In this document: positions 25,999 to 33,757 of the stretch, piece after piece
How positions within the stretch are numbered: the first letter of the stretch is position 1
Layout of the letters: the number at the start of each line of letters is the position of its first letter
Source: Spelaeicoccus albus
Lineage (GTDB): Bacteria; Actinomycetota; Actinomycetes; Actinomycetales; Brevibacteriaceae
Length of the DNA stretch: 64,000 bases
Reading direction: 5' to 3'
NCBI RefSeq assembly: GCF_013409065.1
Contig: NZ_JACBZP010000001.1
Location: 620,001-684,000, forward strand
Translations under genes and position numbers: made by a program
Notes under the pieces: generated by a model
Told to the model about the DNA's origin: nothing
Database searches by the model: none
The model's input: only the letters and a program-made list of their open reading frames with translations

Positions 25999-27675
25999 CT
26001 ACAGCTTCGGCATACTCGCCTCGCCCAAGTCCTTGACGACGCGGGCGTCGTTCTCGTCCGCACCGTAATCGGCCGGCGTCGTGATGTCCTTGCCGTCGCG
26101 CACCTTTGCTCCGCGCAGGATCAGGTTCAAAACCACTGCCACCACGACGTTGAGCACAAAGGCCGTCAACGCAATGTACACCTTGACGTCGGTACCCGGA
26201 ATCGCGGCAAGCGAACTGGCGAAATGCTTGCCCGACACCGGGTTGACCTGCACGTACGCGGCGATCGTGCCGTACGCGATGCCGGCGATCCAGCCGCCGA
26301 GCAGCGCCCACTTGTGGAACCATCTGGTGTACAGCCCGATGACGATCGCCGGGAAGGTCTGCAGGATCCAGATGCCGCCGAGCAGCTGCATGTTGATGGC
26401 TGCCGAGGCGTCCATGGCCACGACGAACAGCAGCGCGCCAAGCTTCACCACCAGCGACACGATCTTCGAAACCTTGGCCTCGTGCGCCGGTGTTGCGTTC
26501 GGCTTGATGAAATCGCGGTAGATATTGCGCGTGAAGAGATTCGACGCCGCAATCGACATGATTGCCGCGGGCACCAGGGCTCCGACCGCGATCGCGGCCA
26601 GGGCGATTCCGGCGAACCAGGACGGGAAGTAGTCCAAGAACAGCTGCGGGACGACGAGCTGCGGGTTGAGCGTTTTACCGTCCAATTCCAGCGGCTTCAC
26701 GCCCGCCTTCACGGCCACGTAGCCGAGGAGGGCCAGGAAGCCGAGCATCAGCGAATACAGCGGCAACAAGGTGGCGTTCTTCCGGATCGTGTTGCGGCTC
26801 TTGCTGGCCAGCACACCGGTGATGGAATGCGGATACATGAAGAGCGCCATGGCCGAGCCCAGCGCGAGCGTCCAATACGCGTTGTACGTGGCGGGTACCG
26901 GCAGGATCGAGCCGGACGGCTTGCCGGTCGCCGGGTTGACCGCGCTCAGCTTGTCTTGCGCCGCGCTGAAGATCGACTCCCAGCCGCCCATCTTCGACGG
27001 CAGATACAAGATGGCCACCAAAATGGCCAGGTAAATCAGCAGGTCCTTGACGACTGCGATCATGGCCGGCGCGCGCAGACCCGCCGTGTACGTGTACGCC
27101 GCCAGAACGACGAAGGCGATGATGAGCGGCAGGTCTTGTACGAACCAGTTGCCGCCGCCGCCCAGGCCGAGCACCGTCAGCACGGACTTGATGCCGACCA
27201 GCTGCAAGGCGATGTACGGCATGGTCGCCACAATGCCGGTCAATGCGACGGCCAGCGAGAGCGACCGACTGCCGTACCTGCCTCCCACGAAGTCGGACGT
27301 CGTGACGAACCCGTGCCGGTGGGAGACCGACCACAACCGGCTCATGATGACAAAGATGATGGGGTAGAGCACTATCGTGTACGGCACCGCGAAGAAGCCG
27401 CTGACGGCGCCGGCACCGTACATGGCGGCCGGCACCGCAACGAACGTGTACGCCGTATAGAGGTCGCCGCCGAGCAGGAACCACGTGACCCAGGTGCCGA
27501 AGCCGCGACCGCCCAGGCCCCATTCGTCCAGCGATTTCAGGCCCGTCGCCCGATCCGCCCGCCACCGGGCCGCCATGAACCCCATGACGGCGACGACCAG
27601 GAAGATGAAGACGACGACGCCGAGCGCGACGCCGTCGATCGGGTGCGTGGAAGCGGCAGTGAGTTGCGTGGTCAT
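25999..27675 (-). CDS. Sodium:solute symporter, MctP-like monocarboxylate permease
   Basis: A 558-residue membrane protein with about thirteen hydrophobic segments, of the solute:sodium symporter family. Recognisable stretches are GGRGFGTWVTWFLLGGDLYTAYTF near residues 50-75, the loop SHRHGFVTTSDFVGGRYGSRSL and GALVPAAIMSIAASNLFTRNIYRDF. The layout matches MctP-type carriers that take up lactate, pyruvate, propionate or similar monocarboxylates. Its ATG overlaps the stop of the small DUF3311 gene (ATGA), the standard pairing for this type. The substrate is inferred. Confidence 0.85.
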   Translation of the reverse strand: MTTQLTAASTHPIDGVALGVVVFIFLVVAVMGFMAARWRADRATGLKSLDEWGLGGRGFGTWVTWFLLGGDLYTAYTFVAVPAAMYGAGAVSGFFAVPYTIVLYPIIFVIMSRLWSVSHRHGFVTTSDFVGGRYGSRSLSLAVALTGIVATMPYIALQLVGIKSVLTVLGLGGGGNWFVQDLPLIIAFVVLAAYTYTAGLRAPAMIAVVKDLLIYLAILVAILYLPSKMGGWESIFSAAQDKLSAVNPATGKPSGSILPVPATYNAYWTLALGSAMALFMYPHSITGVLASKSRNTIRKNATLLPLYSLMLGFLALLGYVAVKAGVKPLELDGKTLNPQLVVPQLFLDYFPSWFAGIALAAIAVGALVPAAIMSIAASNLFTRNIYRDFIKPNATPAHEAKVSKIVSLVVKLGALLFVVAMDASAAINMQLLGGIWILQTFPAIVIGLYTRWFHKWALLGGWIAGIAYGTIAAYVQVNPVSGKHFASSLAAIPGTDVKVYIALTAFVLNVVVAVVLNLILRGAKVRDGKDITTPADYGADENDARVVKDLGEASMPKL

Positions 27676-27962
27676 CGGCCGACGCCTCCGTTCGAATCAG
27701 CGGCGTTGCCGCGGACGGCGGCCCGGCGACGGTCGTCCTCTTTCTTGACGACGAAATACGCGATGGTGACGAGAATGGCATCACCGATCACCCACAGCAT
27801 CTGGTACCAGTAAAAGAACGGGATGCCGCCCAGGGTGGGATCCATGCGCGCATAGATCGGCACGCACAACGGCATGACGATGGCGACGGCGATGAGAACG
27901 CCTGCCGTGATGTACGGCGCAGGTCGCGCCGGGCCCCGCGTGGGGGCATCCGATGTTGCCAT
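27672..27962 (-). CDS. Small DUF3311 membrane protein, symporter partner
   Basis: A 96-residue protein with two hydrophobic segments: PYITAGVLIAVAIVMPLCVPIYA and IPFFYWYQMLWVIGDAILVTIAYFVV. The pattern, with the conserved GIPFFYWYQ between spans, is that of DUF3311 proteins, which are encoded next to sodium:solute symporters and are thought to be accessory subunits. The gene has a good ribosome site (GAGGAG) 8 bases before the ATG and is translationally coupled to the symporter. Confidence 0.85.
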   Translation of the reverse strand: MATSDAPTRGPARPAPYITAGVLIAVAIVMPLCVPIYARMDPTLGGIPFFYWYQMLWVIGDAILVTIAYFVVKKEDDRRRAAVRGNAADSNGGVGR

Positions 27963-28274
27963 GTTTGTAGCTCCTCATTGAGGCACGCCGGTCGCCGTGG
28001 GCCGTCGACGCATTAATGGCGCCGCAGCGCGGGGTTGTCGCGCGGCGCCGTGCAAATCGCACGATTGAGATTTTCAGAGTGCAGTACGACTGTCAAGGAC
28101 ATTTCACACTTTTCTCGGACGCCGTCCGCCCCGACGGCCTCGGGTCTTCCCCCGCTCATCACGGCGGCGCACCGGCTGGTTGCCGCCGGCTCGGTCGACA
28201 AGGCTGGAAGGAGTCGTATTTTCCGTGCCCGGCCGCCGTCCCGGCGTCCGCTCCCCATGATCGAGGAGGCTCCG
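27963..28274. promoter_or_regulatory. Divergent intergenic region, symporter/acyltransferase
   Basis: A 312-base gap without a convincing gene, between divergent transcription units. It contains an inverted repeat (GGCGCCGC ... GCGGCGCC) near 28018-28050 and a lower-GC stretch at 28060-28120 that could hold promoters. The right end has GAGGAGG at 28263-28269, the ribosome site for the acyltransferase. Reading frames that extend the acyltransferase to 28035 look non-coding. Confidence 0.45.
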
Positions 28275-29612
28275 ATGGAGCTCGTCAGCAACCCCATACC
28301 CCCTTCCCGCACACCCCGATCCCGCACCAGACCGACGTCCGCACCCGAATCCTCCGCCCTGCCGGCCCGCCCGTCGCCGGCCGGCAGCAAACCGCCGCGC
28401 GATATCAGCATCGACCTGGTTCGCGCCGGCAGCTTGATAGTCGTGGTTTTCGTGCACGCCCTCATGGTGGGCGTCACGGTGGGCCCGAACGGACTGGTCA
28501 CGGGCAACGCCTTGTCGGGCGTGCCCTGGTTCGCCGCCGTCACGTGGGTGCTGCAAGTGATGCCGCTCTTCTTCATCGCCGGCGGGTTCTCGGCCATCAC
28601 GAGCCGGCGTCGCCTCGCGGCGGCCGGCGGCACTGCCGGAGAATTCATCCGCGCCCGGCTGCTGCGGCTGCTCGTGCCGGCCTCGGTGATGATCGCCGTC
28701 GTCGGCGCGGCTCTTGCGGTCTTTGGCCAACTGGGCGTGCCGGCCCGAATTCTCGCGGATGCGGGATTCCACATCGGCCAGCCCCTGTGGTTCCTCGGCG
28801 TGTACATCGGCTATTCTGCGCTCGTCCCCGTCATGGTGTGGCTGCACGGCAGGGCCCGCCTGGCCACCCCCGCCGTCCTGCTAGCTTGCGCGCTGGCCGT
28901 CGATATCGTGCGCCTCGGCACCGGCGTCGAATTGATCGGCTACCTCAACTTGGCCTTCGTCTGGCTCTTTGTGCAGCAGCTCGGCTTCTTCGTGGCGGAC
29001 GACGCTCTTGCCCGGTACAGCGTCCGCTCGCGGCTTTTCGTCGCCGGCGCAGTGCTTGCGGCGCTCGTGACGCTCACGGCCACCGGGGCCTATTCGGCCA
29101 ACATGATAGTCAATTTGAACCCGCCGACGATCTGCCTGGCATTGCTCGGCATCGTGCAGCTTCTCGTATTTTCGGTGGTGCGGCACCGCATTCGCACGTG
29201 GGCCGGGGCTCCCCCGCGCCGTGCTGTTCTCTCCGCTCTCGGAGCGCGCGCCATGACGGTTTATTTGTGGCACATGTCGGCTATGCTCATCCTCGTCGGC
29301 GCGATGGCGCTGCTGCGGATGCCGTTGCCCGCACCGCGCAGCGCGGACTGGTGGCTCACCCGGCCGGCGTGGCTCGCGGCCGCCGCGCTGCTCACGTTCG
29401 CGGCCGTTCGCGTGTTCGGCCGTTTCGAGAAAATTCCGGACGCCGGGAAGTCACCCGGCACACTTCGGGCGGCTACCGGCGCTGCCTGCGGCGCAGCGGG
29501 CATCGTCGTCATCCTCGTTGCCGGGTTCACGCCGTCCACGGCGTTTGTCGCCCTGACCCTGGTCGGCTTTGCGCTGATGGCCGTCACACCCGGCGCCCGC
29601 CGATCCGCATGA
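28275..29612 (+). CDS. Membrane acyltransferase, acyltransferase 3 family
   Basis: A 445-residue integral membrane protein with about ten spans. The first span shows the family motif RAGSLIVVVFVHAL, with the Arg and His spaced as in acyltransferase 3 enzymes that transfer acetyl or other acyl groups to sugars or lipids. PLWFLGVYIGYSALVPVM and AMTVYLWHMSAMLI are further typical stretches. The ATG at 28275 is fixed by GAGGAGG six bases before it; an ATG at 28257 has no such site. The Pro/Ser/Arg-rich first 40 residues are cytoplasmic. Its end overlaps the end of the convergent permease gene by 29 bases. Confidence 0.8.
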   Translation: MELVSNPIPPSRTPRSRTRPTSAPESSALPARPSPAGSKPPRDISIDLVRAGSLIVVVFVHALMVGVTVGPNGLVTGNALSGVPWFAAVTWVLQVMPLFFIAGGFSAITSRRRLAAAGGTAGEFIRARLLRLLVPASVMIAVVGAALAVFGQLGVPARILADAGFHIGQPLWFLGVYIGYSALVPVMVWLHGRARLATPAVLLACALAVDIVRLGTGVELIGYLNLAFVWLFVQQLGFFVADDALARYSVRSRLFVAGAVLAALVTLTATGAYSANMIVNLNPPTICLALLGIVQLLVFSVVRHRIRTWAGAPPRRAVLSALGARAMTVYLWHMSAMLILVGAMALLRMPLPAPRSADWWLTRPAWLAAAALLTFAAVRVFGRFEKIPDAGKSPGTLRAATGAACGAAGIVVILVAGFTPSTAFVALTLVGFALMAVTPGARRSA

Positions 29613-30438
29613 CCAGGAGAGCAAGTCCGAGCCCGATGATTGTGACAACCGAAATGGCAGTGGTCGCGGCGTAGACGGCGGGGCTCGGCCCGTACTGCAG
29701 GCTGCCGTACAGGTAGACGGGAAGGGTGCCCACTTCGGGAGTCGTCAAGAACGTCGAGATCACGAGATTGTCGAACGAAAACGCGTACGACATGAGAGCA
29801 CCGGCCGCGATCGCCGGTGCCAGGTGGGGCAGTACGACGAACACGAGTGTCTGCAGTCGGCCGGCGCCCAGGTCGGCCGAGGCCTCTTCCAGGCCGCGGT
29901 CGAGCGTGAGCGCACGCGAGCGGATGATCAAGGCCACCACCGAGATGACTACGGGGGTTTGGCCGGCCACCAGCGTGGCCATGCTCAGCGGGATGGTCGT
30001 CTGTGCGTAAAACAGCAAGAGCGAGACGCCGATGACGGTTTCGGGAACTATCAAGAGGATGTAGGTCAGCCCCGACAACAGCCGCCGCACTCGGGCCGAC
30101 GGATGCCTCACCAGTGCCAACCCGAGCGTCCCGCCGACGACCAGGCCGAGCACCGCGACCCAGCACGCAACCTCCAAGCTGGTTGTGACGCTGCGACGGA
30201 GCGAGTCGTCCTGCCACGCGATCGGGTACCAGTCGAGGGTCCATCCGGTGAATGTCGCGGTCTGCTTGCCCAGCGTGCCGACGTTGAACGAATACACGAA
30301 AGCCGCAACGATCGGCGCCAGCAGGAACACGACCGCCACGGCGAACCACGCGCTCAACCCGATGGTCCAACCCCGGCCGCTGCGCGGCATCCGACGTCGC
30401 GGCGTCCGCTCTCCCGCGCTCATCCGGCCCGCGCTCAT
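29584..30438 (-). CDS. Polyamine-type ABC permease (PotC-like), system 3
   Basis: A 284-residue permease with a basic, Arg-rich N terminus and six membrane segments; coupling loop LEEASADLGAGRLQTL around residue 185, and the AFSFDNLVISTF helix. It is the last gene of the third Pot-type operon and overlaps the preceding permease by ATGA. An internal start at 30423 (MSAGERTP) is also possible. The 3' end overlaps the convergent acyltransferase gene by 29 bases, which leaves no room for a terminator between them. Confidence 0.88.
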   Translation of the reverse strand: MSAGRMSAGERTPRRRMPRSGRGWTIGLSAWFAVAVVFLLAPIVAAFVYSFNVGTLGKQTATFTGWTLDWYPIAWQDDSLRRSVTTSLEVACWVAVLGLVVGGTLGLALVRHPSARVRRLLSGLTYILLIVPETVIGVSLLLFYAQTTIPLSMATLVAGQTPVVISVVALIIRSRALTLDRGLEEASADLGAGRLQTLVFVVLPHLAPAIAAGALMSYAFSFDNLVISTFLTTPEVGTLPVYLYGSLQYGPSPAVYAATTAISVVTIIGLGLALLVMRIGGRRV

Positions 30439-31295
30439 CCGCCCACCTCGTCGAATCCCTTGGTCAGCCGGGCCAATATTGCCACGATCGCCGTGACGGC
30501 GGCCAGTACGAGCACCGCCATGGCCGACCCGAGGGCGTAGTTCTGCGATTTCAAATATTGCGATGAAATCGCCTGGCCCATGAACAAGCCCTTCCCGCCG
30601 CCAAGCAATTGCGGGATCACCAGTTCGCCGAGCATGGGCACGGCCGTGAGCAGCACCGCCGTGGCGATTCCGGGCCTCGACATGGGCAGTGTTACGTGCA
30701 CGAAGGTCTTCAGCCGGGACCCGCCCAGGTCGTGACTTGCCTCGAACAGCTCAGCCGGCACCCTGTCGAGCACGACGTAGATCGGCACGATGGCGATCGG
30801 CAGATAGGCGTAGACGGTGCCGATGTACACGGCGGTGCGGGTGTCGAGCACGTCGAGCGGACCGGCGTGCAGGCCGAGAGCGTTCAAGAGATGCTCGGCG
30901 GCACCGCCCCGGGCCAGCAGGATCTGCCAGGACATCACCCGTACGAGAAAGCTGGTGAGGTACGGGATCAGGACGATGGCCAGCGCCAACGTCTTGTGCC
31001 GTCCGGCGCGTCTGGCAATGAAGTAGGCGACGGGGAGCGCCGCCGCAATGCACAGCACGCAGGAAATCACCGCATACCGGGCCGTAGCGAGGAACGTCTT
31101 CAGGTAGATGCCGGACAAGGCGGTCCTGTAGTTGTCAAAGCTGAACCCGAGCCGGACGCCGCCGAACGTGGAGACCCCGAACGAGTACACGACGGTGAAG
31201 CCCAGCGGCGCCAGGAAGAAGACGACCAGCCACGCCACCGGGATCCCGGCAAGAACGTGGTCGCCGCGTCGGCGCGGCGCGGTCGGTCGGCTCAC
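30435..31295 (-). CDS. Polyamine-type ABC permease (PotB-like), system 3
   Basis: A 286-residue permease with six spans and coupling loop LFEASHDLGGSRLKTF. The long reading frame that continues upstream is the wrong frame of the binding-protein gene. I chose the GTG at 31295 (SRPTAPRRRGDH), which overlaps the binding-protein TAG by one base (TAGTG). It works with the PotC-like protein downstream. Confidence 0.87.
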   Translation of the reverse strand: MSRPTAPRRRGDHVLAGIPVAWLVVFFLAPLGFTVVYSFGVSTFGGVRLGFSFDNYRTALSGIYLKTFLATARYAVISCVLCIAAALPVAYFIARRAGRHKTLALAIVLIPYLTSFLVRVMSWQILLARGGAAEHLLNALGLHAGPLDVLDTRTAVYIGTVYAYLPIAIVPIYVVLDRVPAELFEASHDLGGSRLKTFVHVTLPMSRPGIATAVLLTAVPMLGELVIPQLLGGGKGLFMGQAISSQYLKSQNYALGSAMAVLVLAAVTAIVAILARLTKGFDEVGG

Positions 31296-32422
31296 TATTT
31301 GCCGGCCGCGGCCTGGATCTCGGTCTGCTGCTGTTGGTAGACGCCTATTGTCTTCTTGTTGACCACGAACGTCGTGAGCTTGTCGAAGTCGACGTGCTTG
31401 CCGCCGAAGATCAGGTCGGAGTTCTTCACCGACTTCGGCATTTTCCGCCGGAGCCCCTTCAACGCGGCCGGGTACCCGAGGAATTCGGTCTCGTGCAATT
31501 GCACGCTCGGAGTGAGCTCGTAGTTCAAGAACTTGTACGCGGCGTCCGGATTGTGCGACTTCTTCGGCAGCGCGTAGCTGTCCACCCAGAGTTCGCTGCG
31601 CGGGCCCGGGATGACCCATTTGAGCTTGGGGTTCTGCGCAATGGCGGTGCGCGCTGCGGCTTGGTTGCACTGGGCCAGCACGACCGAACCATTGGCAAGC
31701 GTCGCGGGGTCGAACCCTTCGAAGGTTTTGACGTGCGGCGCGAAGGCCTTGATCCGCTTGGCGGCGTCCTTGATGGCCGCGGCTCCCACCGTGTTCCAGT
31801 TTTTCCCGTCGATCCACAGCGAGATCCCGATCGTCTCCCAGGCGGAGCTCGACATCCGCACCTTGCCGCTGACGCCCTTTTGGCTGCCGGCGTCCAGGAA
31901 GTCCTGCCACGTGCGGATGGGGTGCCGGACGGCGTCCGGGTTGTAGACGATGCCGAGCATGCCCCAGTCCTTCGGAATCGAATACTTGTTGCCGGGGTCG
32001 TATTCGCGATCCAGCAGACTCGGATCGAGCGAGCTCAAGTCGACCTTGTCCCGATCGATTTCGGCAAGGAGCCCCTTGTCGGCCAGCGGCTGGATCCACC
32101 CGGAGCTCGGCACCACTATGTCGAACCCGGCGCCGGCCGGCGAATTGAGCTTGGTGAACACGGTGTCGGATGAATCGTACGTCGAGATGTTCGGCGAGAT
32201 CCCGGTCTTCTTGGTGAAGGTTTTCAAGCTCTTCGACGAGAAGTAGTCCGGCCACGTGTAGATGTTGACGGTGCCCTTGTCGCCGGCCTTGTTCGCCCCG
32301 GCCGTCTGAGTTTTCCCGGGGGCCGAGGCGTCCGAGCATGCCGCAAGCGTCGTCCCGGCCGTTGCCGCGCCGAGGAGGGCCAGGGCGGACCGCCTACTGG
32401 GCAAGTTAACTGACACGTTCAT
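31295..32422 (-). CDS. Polyamine-type substrate-binding lipoprotein (PotD-like), system 3
   Basis: A 375-residue exported binding protein. The N terminus has SRRSALALLG (twin arginine), a hydrophobic core and the lipobox LAAC, with the mature part starting CSDASAPGK. The motif VNIYTWPDYFSSKSLKTF is the first strand-helix of the PotD/PotF fold. All three binding proteins in this window share the twin-arginine plus lipobox design. It is preceded by the ATPase gene with ATGA overlap. The ligand is unknown; a cationic amine is likely. Confidence 0.87.
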   Translation of the reverse strand: MNVSVNLPSRRSALALLGAATAGTTLAACSDASAPGKTQTAGANKAGDKGTVNIYTWPDYFSSKSLKTFTKKTGISPNISTYDSSDTVFTKLNSPAGAGFDIVVPSSGWIQPLADKGLLAEIDRDKVDLSSLDPSLLDREYDPGNKYSIPKDWGMLGIVYNPDAVRHPIRTWQDFLDAGSQKGVSGKVRMSSSAWETIGISLWIDGKNWNTVGAAAIKDAAKRIKAFAPHVKTFEGFDPATLANGSVVLAQCNQAAARTAIAQNPKLKWVIPGPRSELWVDSYALPKKSHNPDAAYKFLNYELTPSVQLHETEFLGYPAALKGLRRKMPKSVKNSDLIFGGKHVDFDKLTTFVVNKKTIGVYQQQQTEIQAAAGK

Positions 32423-33636
32423 CCCTTCATTGGTGCCGGGGCGTCGCCCGGATCGTCGGCCGCGTAGAGCAGCACGGCGGACCGTTCGAACTCAAGTATC
32501 GCGTCATCGCCATCGCTCAGGCCAGTTCGGCCCGGCCTGGGCTGTAATATTTCAAAACTCTTGCCGCCCGGTGTCACGGCGGTCACCTTCAAGCGCGAGC
32601 CGACAGCCAGCTGGTCGCGGATGCGCACGGAAATTGCGTTGGCCCTCTCCGGGCGATGCCGGACGCCGTCCGCGGCGCGGGTTTGGTCGGCGCGGGTTTG
32701 GTCGGCGCGGGTTTGGTCGGCGACCGGACTGAGCGACAGATTTTCCGGCCGGATCAGCATGGTGGCGGCGTGGCCCGGTTCGATCGAGCCGATGGGCGCG
32801 CCGGCCAGGAATTCGCCCAAGTCCGTCTCGATCCGGGCCCCGTCGCCGTCCGGCCGATACGTGCCCGTGATCGCGTTGGCATCGCCCACGAAGTTCGCGG
32901 CCCACGCACTGCCGGGCCGGTCGTAAACGGCACCCGGCTCGCCAAGTTGCTCGATCCGTCCGGCACGCATGATCACGAGCCGATCGGCGAGACCGAACGC
33001 TTCGTCCTGATCGTGCGTGACGTACACGAAGGTGGTGCCGAGTTCGGTGTGAATGCGGCGCAGTTCGGCTTGCATATCGTCGCGCAGTTTTCGGTCGAGT
33101 GCGCCGAGCGGCTCATCGAGAAGCAACACCTCGGGCTCGCGTGCAAGCGCCCGTGCCAGTGCGACGCGTTGTTGCATCCCGCCGGAGAGCTCGTGCGGTT
33201 TCGCGGTGCCGAAGGCCGTGAGGCGGACGAGGTCGAGTAGTTCGCGGGCGCGGGCGCGGCGGCGCGGGCCTCGGATGCCGCGCATGCGCAGTCCGTAGGC
33301 CACGTTGTCGACAACGCTCAAGTGCGGGAACAGCGCGTAATTCTGAAACACCGTGTTGACCGGCCTCTTGTCGGCCGGGACGGCGTTGACGATCCTGCCC
33401 CCGAGACGAATGCTGCCGCTTTCGGGCGATTCGAAGCCGGCGACGAGGCGCATCAGCGTTGTCTTGCCGCTGCCGCTCGGGCCGAGGATCGCAACGAATT
33501 CACCGGCGGCGACGTCCAGGCTCACGTCGTCGACTGCGACGGTGTCGCCGAATCGCTTCGTCACGCCGTCGAGCGATAGGGCGACGCTAGTGCCGGCCTT
33601 CACGCCGCTGGTATCGGCCATTCTCTGCGCGTCCAT
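32419..33636 (-). CDS. Polyamine-type ABC transporter ATPase (PotA-like), system 3
   Basis: A 405-residue ATPase. Walker A GPSGSGKTT, Q-loop VFQNYALFPHL, signature LSGGMQQRVALARAL, Walker B VLLLDEPLGALD and switch VTHDQDEAF are complete. In the C-terminal regulatory domain, between LIRPENLSLSPV and the following strand, the sequence DQTRA is repeated three times from a 15-base tandem repeat (32675-32719). Start choice: the ATG at 33636 (MDAQRMADT); 33621 (MADTSG) is an alternative; the longer frame upstream overlaps the ABC-F region without coding character. It is the first gene of the operon ATPase-binding protein-permeases. Confidence 0.87.
   Translation of the reverse strand: MDAQRMADTSGVKAGTSVALSLDGVTKRFGDTVAVDDVSLDVAAGEFVAILGPSGSGKTTLMRLVAGFESPESGSIRLGGRIVNAVPADKRPVNTVFQNYALFPHLSVVDNVAYGLRMRGIRGPRRRARARELLDLVRLTAFGTAKPHELSGGMQQRVALARALAREPEVLLLDEPLGALDRKLRDDMQAELRRIHTELGTTFVYVTHDQDEAFGLADRLVIMRAGRIEQLGEPGAVYDRPGSAWAANFVGDANAITGTYRPDGDGARIETDLGEFLAGAPIGSIEPGHAATMLIRPENLSLSPVADQTRADQTRADQTRAADGVRHRPERANAISVRIRDQLAVGSRLKVTAVTPGGKSFEILQPRPGRTGLSDGDDAILEFERSAVLLYAADDPGDAPAPMKG
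32675..32719 (-). repeat. In-gene 15-base tandem repeat, three copies
   Basis: GCGCGGGTTTGGTCG occurs three times in perfect register inside the system 3 ATPase gene and adds DQTRA three times to the C-terminal domain. The 15-base unit keeps the frame. It looks like a recent slippage expansion in a surface loop. Confidence 0.9.
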
Positions 33637-33757
33637 CTCGGTGTCAGGATATCGTGCCGGTCGTCGCCCGCCGTCCCCTGCGCGCCGGCGGGCGATAGTC
33701 AGCCAAGCGGGTCGATCCGGCAACGGGCCGAGGGGCGCCCCTCCCGGTTCCGGCCCT

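Noticed and set aside
26224-27813. A 529-codon plus-strand frame opposite the symporter
   Set aside because: Antisense to a multi-span symporter; the product is Arg/His/Asp rich with no domain.
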